From Prolixibacteraceae bacterium (GTDB lineage Bacteria; Bacteroidota; Bacteroidia; Bacteroidales; Prolixibacteraceae), in contig DOAQ01000034.1 in assembly GCA_003506435.1 (NCBI GenBank), positions 1-53,208 of the forward strand: a stretch of DNA of 53,208 bases. The letters run 5' to 3'. Below the pieces are notes generated by a model. It saw nothing but the letters and a program-made list of their open reading frames with translations, did no database searches and had not been told where the DNA came from. Positions 43,264 through 50,845 of this stretch are shown piece after piece (the first letter of the stretch is position 1; each line of letters begins with the position of its first letter). A program made the translations under genes and the position numbers.

Positions 43264-44808
43264 ATGAAAAAGATATATATCATAATTGCACTTTTGGCAT
43301 TCACAGCATTGTCATGCAACGAAAGTTTTATTGAACTTACTCCTGAAGACTCGTATTCCGCTGCTTCATTTTTTCAAACCGAGCCGCAATTCAGGCAGGC
43401 TGTTACAGCTGCCTATGTTCCTCTGCGCGATTTATTGAACAATGATTACTTTACTTCCGAAATGCGGTCTGACAATACGCACTATCAGCCTTATCCGGCC
43501 AACCGTGGTACGGCATACCTATATAGGGAAAACATTGCCGATTTTACAGATACCCCTGTCAATTCGTATACAAATGCGGTATATTTCCATTGCTACTCAT
43601 GTATTTCAAAAACCAATATTGTTATTGAAAGATTAAAAAATGCTGAAATTCCCGAAGCAGCTAAAGCTGACATTGATGGTCAGGCTAAATTTCTGAGGGC
43701 ATGGAACTATTTTAAATTGGTACGACTTTTTGGCGATGTTCCTTTATTTCTGACCGAGGTAACCAAAGCGGATGATGCTTTTTTACCCCGTACAGCCACC
43801 GACCTGATATATGACCGGATCATTGCTGACGCAAAAGATGCAATAGCAGAACTTGCAGCACCGGCAAAATTTCCACAAAGCGGACAAGCAACGAAAGGCT
43901 CAGCAACCATGCTGCTTGCCGAAGTATACGCAACACAAAAAAAATGGGCTGAAGCAGAAACTCTGCTCTCAACACTTTCAGGAATGGGTTATGGGCTAAA
44001 TGCAAATTATGCCGACGCATTTTCTACAACGAATAAAAACAGTAAAGAATCACTGTTTGAGGTGCAATATTTACAAGGGACAGCAGCAGGTACCGCGCCA
44101 AGTAATTTTATCTACCAGTTTTTACCCCGGACAACCACAACAACTCTTATTACTGGTACTACAACAAACAATAGTGGTACCGGTGGTTGGAATACGCCTA
44201 CCCAGGATTTAATAAGTGCTTATGAAGCTAATGATAAACGACTGGATGCCTCTATTGGAATTGCAGAAGGTGCTTATAATGCGAGTAATCTTCTTGTAAT
44301 TTCTGCAAATAAAAGTATTGTCAACTATACTCCGGCTGCCGGAAAGGTGGGTGTACCTTACCCAAAGAAATATTTGCATACACCTCATGCCGCTGCAAAC
44401 AATTCCAACGACAACTGGCCAATTTACCGTTATGCCGATGCACTTTTGCTGTTAGCTGAAGCACAAAACGAGCAGGGAAAATCAGCTATTGCTTTAACAA
44501 GCTTAAATCTGGTAAGGGTTAGAGCGGGTTTAACGGCGAGTACAGAAACCAATCAGTCGCTTTTAAGAAATATTATTGCTCATGAACGAAGAGTAGAACT
44601 GGCTTTTGAAAATCACCGCTGGCATGATCTGGTACGTACCGAAAAAGCAGTAGAGGTAATGAATGCATACGGTGTTAAATTAAAACAACTGTACAATTAC
44701 CTTACACCAGATTCTTATAATGTAACCAGCGACAGGTTATTGTTCCCGATTCCTCAGTCCGAAAGAGAGCTTAACCCTGCGTTAACCCAAAACAACGGAT
44801 ATTATTAA
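43264..44808 (+). CDS. SusD/RagB-family outer-membrane lipoprotein, module 2
   Basis: A 514-residue classical RagB/SusD protein: lipobox LSC with Cys18, then ESFIELTPEDSYSAASFFQTE, TPR helices (AKFLRAWNYFKLVRLFGDVPLF) and the C-terminal RagB/SusD signature LNLVRVRAG, ERRVELAFENHRWHDLVRT and LLFPIPQSERELNPALTQN. It is the ligand-binding lid for the adjacent SusC. This branch is the one usually linked to glycan uptake, in contrast to the SusD-like_2 protein of module 1. Confidence 0.95.
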   Translation: MKKIYIIIALLAFTALSCNESFIELTPEDSYSAASFFQTEPQFRQAVTAAYVPLRDLLNNDYFTSEMRSDNTHYQPYPANRGTAYLYRENIADFTDTPVNSYTNAVYFHCYSCISKTNIVIERLKNAEIPEAAKADIDGQAKFLRAWNYFKLVRLFGDVPLFLTEVTKADDAFLPRTATDLIYDRIIADAKDAIAELAAPAKFPQSGQATKGSATMLLAEVYATQKKWAEAETLLSTLSGMGYGLNANYADAFSTTNKNSKESLFEVQYLQGTAAGTAPSNFIYQFLPRTTTTTLITGTTTNNSGTGGWNTPTQDLISAYEANDKRLDASIGIAEGAYNASNLLVISANKSIVNYTPAAGKVGVPYPKKYLHTPHAAANNSNDNWPIYRYADALLLLAEAQNEQGKSAIALTSLNLVRVRAGLTASTETNQSLLRNIIAHERRVELAFENHRWHDLVRTEKAVEVMNAYGVKLKQLYNYLTPDSYNVTSDRLLFPIPQSERELNPALTQNNGYY

Positions 44809-44874
44809 TGTGAATTTCCTTGGTTTTATAAAAATCTTGTTGCAAAAATAATTCAAACAAAAGAATCTAAATCT

Positions 44875-45978
44875 ATGACCCCACGTGAAAGAGTATTAAA
44901 AACTTTTAAACGGATGCCGGGGCTTCCCGATCGGGTTCCTCTTCAATTTGATTTGTGCCGCCAGTTGGCCGATCATTTTGGAGAGGAACTGGGGATTCCG
45001 ATCCGGTATACCGATAACCTGTATGAAGATGTCACGTATCGCATCAGCGCCAACGAAGTGCGCCTGGCAATGGGTAGCGATGTGGTCATTACCGGAGCCT
45101 CTGTTTCTGACAACTATCAGATTGCAAAAGATGAGAATGCCTGTTGGTTGAATGAATACGGAATGAAGATGAGGCAGGGAGATATATACGTGGAAGTGAT
45201 AGATTACCCGCTGGCTCATGCCCAAACCAAAGCCGACATTGATGCTTATCAGTTCCCTGATCCTCTGGCTCCGGGACGCTATCGCGATGCAAAGACCCTC
45301 ATTGAAAAGTATCACAACGACTATTTAATATTCGGCGATATAGAAGTAACTGTTTTTTCTCTGGCCCATCAACTGGTTGGAATGGAAAAACTTCTGATTG
45401 ATATGATGATGGAAGCGGAATATATTGTTCCGTTGTTTGAAGCCTGTGCCGAATTTCAGACTCAGATAGGCCTGCAACTGATTGAGCAGGGCGTGGATGC
45501 CATCTGGTTTGGCGATGATTTTGGCACACAGACCAGCCTTATCCTTCCTCCGGATACGTTCAGGGAACAGTTAAAACCCCATTACAAACGGATGGTCGAT
45601 CGTTTTAAAACCGTCAAACCTGATATTATTCCTATCCTTCATTGTGACGGTGCAGTGGCTGAATTACTCGACGACATCCGCGACATTGGTTTTGAAGTGT
45701 TCAACCCTGTTCAACCTGGCGTTCCAGGACATTCACCCGAAGAAATGAAAACCAATTTCGGACAAAAATTCTGCTTCTGGGGAGCCATTGATCAGCAGGA
45801 TTTGCTACCCAATGGCAGTGATGAAGCATTGGAAAGAGACATCATTGAAAAAATCACTGTTCTTGGAAAAGATGGAGGATATATGATCGCTCCTGCCCAT
45901 ATTATCCAAAATGACGTGGCTCCTGAACGAGTGAAAAAATTCATCGAACTGTGCATGAAACATGGGACAATAAAATAA
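44875..45978 (+). CDS. Uroporphyrinogen decarboxylase-family protein (methyltransferase-like)
   Basis: A 367-residue URO-D fold protein with the opening TPRERVLKTFKRMPGLPDRVP and a TIM-barrel pattern, plus VDAIWFGDDFGTQTSLILPPD, PILHCDGAVAELLDD and a late IAPAHIIQNDVAPERV segment. It lacks the N-terminal FxxxRxxGRY-type start of true HemE. It is closer to the MtaA/CmuA-like branch, where His and Cys near HCDG bind zinc for methyl transfer. No corrinoid partner gene is present in the window. It sits between SusD and a glycosidase, so it may process a methylated sugar or act on the released monosaccharide; its role is unknown. Confidence 0.8.
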   Translation: MTPRERVLKTFKRMPGLPDRVPLQFDLCRQLADHFGEELGIPIRYTDNLYEDVTYRISANEVRLAMGSDVVITGASVSDNYQIAKDENACWLNEYGMKMRQGDIYVEVIDYPLAHAQTKADIDAYQFPDPLAPGRYRDAKTLIEKYHNDYLIFGDIEVTVFSLAHQLVGMEKLLIDMMMEAEYIVPLFEACAEFQTQIGLQLIEQGVDAIWFGDDFGTQTSLILPPDTFREQLKPHYKRMVDRFKTVKPDIIPILHCDGAVAELLDDIRDIGFEVFNPVQPGVPGHSPEEMKTNFGQKFCFWGAIDQQDLLPNGSDEALERDIIEKITVLGKDGGYMIAPAHIIQNDVAPERVKKFIELCMKHGTIK

Positions 45979-45999
45979 ACAACATTTTCACAAAAAGAT

Positions 46000-48900
46000 A
46001 TGAGCTTAAACCGAAGAAAATTCATTAAAGCAGCATCCCTCACAACAGCCAATCTGGCCATATTCCCGTTGGTGGGAAATACAAATAGCATTACCGAACT
46101 TTTTGAAACGGCGAACCGGAATGGGAAATACGGAAGTTCTGTTCATTCTTTATCCGGGCTTCGGCAGGGATTTCTGGCCCCACCCGATGAGGCAAAGTCT
46201 TCATGTTACTGGTGGTGGTTCAACGGATTGATTAACAAAGAAGGAATTACCCGCGATTTGGAAGAGTTCCGTAAAAAAGGCATGGGAAGCATTTTTCTGG
46301 TTAACTCAGCCGGAGGTTTGGGAGGAGTACAAATGCCCGTCGGCGTTCAGTTTCTTTCTCCTGAATGGAAAGAACTCTACCGGTACGCGCTTCATGAAGC
46401 AGCACGGTTAAACCTGGAAGTCGGCGTTAATTTATGCGCAGGATGGTGCATGGGTGGTCCGTGGATAAAACCGGAGAATGCCGGGCGTTGGTACCTGCAA
46501 TCCAATTTGACGGTTGAAGGCCCGCAGAAGTTTGCAGGCAAACTACCCCTCCCCGGGAACAGGGTCGGATACGACCATGTATTTAACCCTCCGGGGTACA
46601 AAGATTATATTGACCTGCCGCTTGAGAAACTCGATTACCGCGACACATCCATCGTGGCTTTTCCTGTTGAAGAAGGAAAAAATCCGAAAATGAATGATGA
46701 CCTGCTGAAACAGCTACCGGCCAAAGCCAACCGGAAAGATGCCAGCAACCATGCAAAAGCAAAGGACGTGGTGGAACCGACCCTCATCGATTGGAAAAAT
46801 TCCAATACAGATAGCGCTGTTCCTGTTTCCCGGGTAATTGATTTGACAGCTCGGGTAAATGCCGACGGATATCTGGAATGGGAAATCCCTCCGGGCCGTT
46901 GGACAATTGTCCGCACCGGCCACCGGATGACAGGTTCACGCCTGATGATTGCCAACCCCGAGGCTGATGGTTTATCGGTAGGATGGCTCGAAAGCAGCGG
47001 ACTGGAATTGCAATTCGAAAACCTGGGAAAAGTTCTGCTCGAAGAGGCTGGCCCGCTGGCCGGAAAAACATTGAAATATTTCGCCGACGATAGTTTTGAA
47101 GATGGCTTTCCGAACTGGACAGATAAAATACTTCAACGTTTTCAGGAATACCGGGGATACGATGCAAGTCCTTATTTGCCGGTACTTTCAGGATACATCA
47201 TCGGAAACGTGGAAATCTCCGACCGTTTCCTGCACGACTACCGGAAAACAGTGGCTGATTGCATGGCCGACAAACACTACAAACGGTTCGCAGAATTATG
47301 CCACAACCATAATTTACTCGTTCAGAACGAATCGGCAGGACCGAGCCGTTCGGGTACCATGTGTATGGACGGGCTGAAGAACCTTGGGCACAGCGATTAT
47401 CCAACAGGTGAATTCTGGCTTGGACTGCGCCACGATGAAGAAGGCGGGCTGGATGAAAAACTGGGTTATGGGCTTACCCGCCTCGAAGGAGGACAAAATA
47501 AAGTAACCAAAATGGTGGCATCGGCCGCTCATATCTACGGAAAGAAATACGCGTCAGCCGAATCGTTTACCAGTTACCGGCACTGGCTCGATTCGCCCGA
47601 AACATTGAAACAAGCAACCGACCGCGCTTTTTGTGAAGGCATTAACCGTATCCTGATTCACACCTCAACGGCCACACGCCCCGAGGATGGAAAACCCGGA
47701 TACGAGTATGGAGCAGGCACTCATTTCAACCCGAACATAACATGGTGGGACCACTCGTCCGGTTTCCTGTCGTATATTGGCCGTTGCCAGCATTTGCTGC
47801 AATCCGGAAAATTTGTTGCCGATGTTTTGTACTACAATGGCGACTGGGCGCCCAATATTGTTGATCCAAAACATATTGACTCTTCGCTCGGCAAAGGTTA
47901 TGACTACGATACTTGTAATGAAGAAGTACTTTTAACCCGCCTTTCAGTAAAAAATAAGAAACTGGTTTTACCGGATGGAATGAACTACCGGATATTGGTT
48001 CTGCCCGATACCAACCGGATGCCCGTTGAAGTAGTGAAAAAAATCAGGGAGTTGGTAAAAACCGGTGCAACAATCGTTGGCCCCCGTCCGGAGAAAGACC
48101 CGGGTTTGAAAAACTTTCCGGCGAACGATCTGGAAGTGCAAACCATTTCTTCTGAAATATGGGGAGACTGTAACGGAAAGAAAATAACCATGAACCGGTA
48201 CGGGAAAGGACGCATTTTTTATGGCATCCCGTTGCATGAGATATTAACCCGTGACAGCGTTGCTCCCGACTTCGTACACACCGGAGACAACACAACTTTT
48301 ATCGATTTCATACACCGTTCGCTGGACGACGGCACCGATCTGTATTTCGTTGCCAACCGTAATAAACGAATGGAAAAAATAAATTGCACATTCCGGATTT
48401 CCGGACGGCAACCCGAAATATGGGACCCGGTTTCAGGCGAAACCCGCAAAGCAGAAGCTTTCAAAGAAACCGACGGACAAATTATTCTGCCACTTGAATT
48501 TTTTCCGTACCAGTCCTTTTTTGTGGTATTTCCAAAATCAGAAAGGCTGAAAACAACAACGGGAAAGCAATCATCAAATTTTGCGGTAACTCAGTTTATT
48601 CAGGAGATTACCGGCTCATGGCAGGTAAAATTCGACCCGCAATGGGGAGGGCCTGCTGAGGTTGAGTTCGACGAATTGAAAGACTGGTCAAAGTCGCCGG
48701 AAGACGGGATCAAATACTATTCAGGGAAAGCTGTTTATGTGAAAAAATTCGACCTCTCCCACCCGATCGTTCCGGGTTCTGCTTTATTCCTCGATTTGGG
48801 AGTTGTGAAAAATATCGCCGAAGTAAAACTAAACGGTAAAAACCTTGGTATTGTATGGACAGCACCATGGCGGGCTGATATCTCCGAAGTGATAAAAGAA

Positions 48901-49083
48901 GCAGGTAATGTACTGGAAATAGAGGTAATCAACCTTTGGCCCAACCGGCTGATCGGCGATGCCGCATTGCCCCCGGAACAACGCCTGACCCATACCAATA
49001 TTGAGTTTAAGAAAGATGCTCCCCTGCTATCATCGGGTTTGCTTGGGCCGGTTACTATCCAGTCAACAAAGACAACCAGTTAA
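46000..49083 (+). CDS. GH106-like glycoside hydrolase (alpha-L-rhamnosidase family), exported
   Basis: A 1,027-residue exported enzyme. The N-terminus SLNRRKFIKAAS is a Tat-type signal. The following GFLAPPDEAKSSCYWWWFNG plus GITRDLEEFRKKGMGSIFLV is the start of the large GH106-type catalytic barrel. A C-terminal beta-sandwich sugar-binding domain includes GSWQVKFDPQWGGPAEVEF and KNIAEVKLNGKNLGIVWTAPWRADI. Characterised GH106 members are alpha-L-rhamnosidases, but the family is broad and the specificity here is inferred only. It is 21 bp after the URO-D gene and 7 bp before the phosphoesterase. Confidence 0.8.
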   Translation: MSLNRRKFIKAASLTTANLAIFPLVGNTNSITELFETANRNGKYGSSVHSLSGLRQGFLAPPDEAKSSCYWWWFNGLINKEGITRDLEEFRKKGMGSIFLVNSAGGLGGVQMPVGVQFLSPEWKELYRYALHEAARLNLEVGVNLCAGWCMGGPWIKPENAGRWYLQSNLTVEGPQKFAGKLPLPGNRVGYDHVFNPPGYKDYIDLPLEKLDYRDTSIVAFPVEEGKNPKMNDDLLKQLPAKANRKDASNHAKAKDVVEPTLIDWKNSNTDSAVPVSRVIDLTARVNADGYLEWEIPPGRWTIVRTGHRMTGSRLMIANPEADGLSVGWLESSGLELQFENLGKVLLEEAGPLAGKTLKYFADDSFEDGFPNWTDKILQRFQEYRGYDASPYLPVLSGYIIGNVEISDRFLHDYRKTVADCMADKHYKRFAELCHNHNLLVQNESAGPSRSGTMCMDGLKNLGHSDYPTGEFWLGLRHDEEGGLDEKLGYGLTRLEGGQNKVTKMVASAAHIYGKKYASAESFTSYRHWLDSPETLKQATDRAFCEGINRILIHTSTATRPEDGKPGYEYGAGTHFNPNITWWDHSSGFLSYIGRCQHLLQSGKFVADVLYYNGDWAPNIVDPKHIDSSLGKGYDYDTCNEEVLLTRLSVKNKKLVLPDGMNYRILVLPDTNRMPVEVVKKIRELVKTGATIVGPRPEKDPGLKNFPANDLEVQTISSEIWGDCNGKKITMNRYGKGRIFYGIPLHEILTRDSVAPDFVHTGDNTTFIDFIHRSLDDGTDLYFVANRNKRMEKINCTFRISGRQPEIWDPVSGETRKAEAFKETDGQIILPLEFFPYQSFFVVFPKSERLKTTTGKQSSNFAVTQFIQEITGSWQVKFDPQWGGPAEVEFDELKDWSKSPEDGIKYYSGKAVYVKKFDLSHPIVPGSALFLDLGVVKNIAEVKLNGKNLGIVWTAPWRADISEVIKEAGNVLEIEVINLWPNRLIGDAALPPEQRLTHTNIEFKKDAPLLSSGLLGPVTIQSTKTTS

Positions 49084-49090
49084 ATTTGCC

Positions 49091-50158
49091 ATGCTCAAAA
49101 AATCGATCATCGCCATAACAGGTACGCTATTGATACTATTCCTTATGTTTCCACATGGATGCAAAAAGGGACAAGAGACGGAAGAAGAAATTACTCCGGT
49201 TGAAATCGATCTTTTTGCCCCGGTATTGAATGAGCCGGGGCCGCCAATTGTTCCTAAAAGTGGCGATTTTACCGTTGCAGTTATCCCCGACACGCAATAT
49301 TATACGGCCAGCAAAAACGGAGGGACACCCAAAATATTTGAATCACAGATCAACTGGATTAAAAACAATCAGGAGAAAGAAAACATTGTGTATGTTATTC
49401 ATTTGGGGGATATGGCAGAAAATGGCGATAACCCGGCTTATGCCCATGAACAGTGGTTTCATGCCAAATCGATGATGTATAAACTCGAAAACCCGGTAAG
49501 TATTCCTTATGGCATTGCGGTCGGCAACCACGACCAGTACCCTTCTCAATATCCCGTTACCGGAACGACCAACTATTACAACAAGTATTTTGGCGTTAAA
49601 CATTTCGGGGGACGCTCATATTACGGTGGTCATTACGATTTAAATAACGATAGCCATTACGATTTATTTAGCGCCGGGGACAACGATTTTATCGTGATTT
49701 ACATTGAATACGATGCGTTTAATGAAGATCAGGGCAGCATGAATAACTGGGCATACAACCTACTGACACAATATTCCACCCGCAAAGCAATTATCGTGAG
49801 CCATTATCTGATTGGCAATAATGGCAGTTCAGGTACAAACAATGGCGATGCCGGGACTTTCCGGTCGCAGGGACAAGCCATTTACGACCGGCTGAAATAT
49901 TGCCCGAACGTATTTATGATGCTTTGCGGACATGTTGGCGACAACGGCGAAGGCTACCGGAACGACACGTTTCAGGGAAATACGATCCACACTTTTTTGT
50001 CGGATTACCAAAGCCGCGAAAACGGGGGCAACGGGTTAATGCGCCTGTACCGTTTCTCTATTGAAAAGAAACTGCTTGAAGTGAAAACCCTTTCCTCTGT
50101 TACCAATGAATGTGAAACCGACGGCGACAGCCAGTTTGCAGTAACCCTTTTCAACTAA
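49091..50158 (+). CDS. Lipoprotein metallophosphoesterase, module 2
   Basis: A 355-residue lipoprotein (Cys24 in HGC) with a single calcineurin-like domain. Motifs: AVIPDTQYY (Asp with Gln in place of the usual His), IHLGDMAENGD, AVGNHDQYP, IIVSHYL and CGHVGDNG. The D-T-Q start and GHV ending define a recognisable subgroup of exported phosphoesterases that still keep the two-metal ligand set. The start at ATG 49091 gives a clean lipoprotein signal; the frame extends upstream into the preceding gene but that is not translated sensibly. It is the last gene of module 2. Confidence 0.88.
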   Translation: MLKKSIIAITGTLLILFLMFPHGCKKGQETEEEITPVEIDLFAPVLNEPGPPIVPKSGDFTVAVIPDTQYYTASKNGGTPKIFESQINWIKNNQEKENIVYVIHLGDMAENGDNPAYAHEQWFHAKSMMYKLENPVSIPYGIAVGNHDQYPSQYPVTGTTNYYNKYFGVKHFGGRSYYGGHYDLNNDSHYDLFSAGDNDFIVIYIEYDAFNEDQGSMNNWAYNLLTQYSTRKAIIVSHYLIGNNGSSGTNNGDAGTFRSQGQAIYDRLKYCPNVFMMLCGHVGDNGEGYRNDTFQGNTIHTFLSDYQSRENGGNGLMRLYRFSIEKKLLEVKTLSSVTNECETDGDSQFAVTLFN

Positions 50159-50198
50159 GTAATGAGAACTATTTATTGTCGTATTTTTTACCCCCACC

Positions 50199-50210
50199 CC
50201 CTTTAAAGGG
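50199..50210. repeat. Short CCCTTTAAAGGG palindrome
   Basis: A perfect 12-nt palindrome after a run of Cs, resembling a truncated copy of the C/G-rich repeats of the trp operon. Confidence 0.45.
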
Positions 50211-50216
50211 CAATAT

Positions 50217-50399
50217 ATATAGTTAAGGTATTCTTCGTGAATACTTCGTGAATACTTCGTGAATACTTCGTGAATACTTCGTGTTTTTTGTGTTTTTTGT
50301 GTTTTTGTGGTAGGAAAAAATTAGCCACAAAGCCGCTAATTCTCAAAGGCCCACAAAAAATATATCAAATGTTTCAATTCTATAATTCCTTAACTATAT
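50217..50399. repeat. Tandem-repeat block enclosed by a 12-bp inverted repeat
   Basis: ATATAGTTAAGG (50217-50228) and CCTTAACTATAT (50388-50399) are perfect inverted repeats 160 bp apart. Inside are 4.6 copies of the 11-mer CTTCGTGAATA (50233-50283), then three GTGTTTTTT-type 9-mers (50281-50306). The rest is A/T-rich. The ends look like terminal inverted repeats of a small non-coding mobile element, but no target duplication is evident. Confidence 0.6.
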
Positions 50400-50475
50400 G
50401 ACATTGGGATTTAGGGGTAGTTGAAAGACGGATACGACATCATTTCATTCCTTTTACTTAAAAGCACGAAAAACC

Positions 50476-50634
50476 ATAAACCTAAACAGACGGAAATTTG
50501 TACAACTCAGTTCTGTTACATTGGCAGGACTTCCTTTGGTGCGGCTCAGCGGCTATTCTTCTTTCTATAATTCGCCGGAAGAAGTTCAGCCTGCTTGTTT
50601 TTTATTTGCCCCGGAAACAGTAGGTTTGCAATAG
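50476..50634 (+). pseudogene. Remnant of a Tat-exported protein gene (signal peptide only)
   Basis: A frame ending at TAG 50632-50634 reads NLNRRKFVQLSSVTLAGLPL after an ATA codon in place of ATG, then about 30 more residues. NRRKF followed by a Leu/Ala-rich stretch is a Tat signal, like that of the GH106-type gene (SLNRRKFIKAAS). No in-frame ATG, GTG or TTG start precedes it back to the stop at 50422. It looks like the decayed 5' end of another exported enzyme of the locus. Confidence 0.55.
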
Positions 50635-50659
50635 GAAAATAAAGATTGAGAAATAGCTA

Positions 50660-50820
50660 TTCACGGGGTTGTCCAAAAAGTAAATATTACGATAACCTTT
50701 CTCTGTGAAACTTTGTGGGTAACTCCGTGAACCTCTGTGGTTCAATAGTTTATTTTTTACCACAGAGTTACACGGAGTAAAAACACAGAGAAACACAGAT
50801 TTTTTGGACAGCCTCGTGAA
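50660..50820. mobile_element. TA-flanked MITE (161 bp, 20-bp terminal inverted repeats)
   Basis: The ends match TTCACGRGGYTGTCCAAAAA with two mismatches between arms (50660-50679, and reversed at 50801-50820). TA lies immediately outside both ends (50658-50659 and 50821-50822), as for IS630/mariner-type insertion. The interior is itself an imperfect hairpin: the CTCTGTG, ACTCCGTG and CTCTGTGGT words of the left half recur as reverse complements in the right half, so nearly the whole element folds on itself. It encodes nothing and ends 26 bp before the topB start. Confidence 0.75.
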
Positions 50821-50845
50821 TATTTTGAGGAAACTAATATCGCTA

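Noticed and set aside
46000..50158. Type IX secretion cargo among the exported enzymes, given SprA in the window
   Set aside because: The exported proteins here end without the C-terminal sorting domain pattern; they carry lipoprotein, Sec or Tat signals only.
50233..50306. Regular short repeats suggesting a CRISPR array
   Set aside because: The units are 9-11 bp and directly contiguous, without unique spacers, and no cas gene is present.
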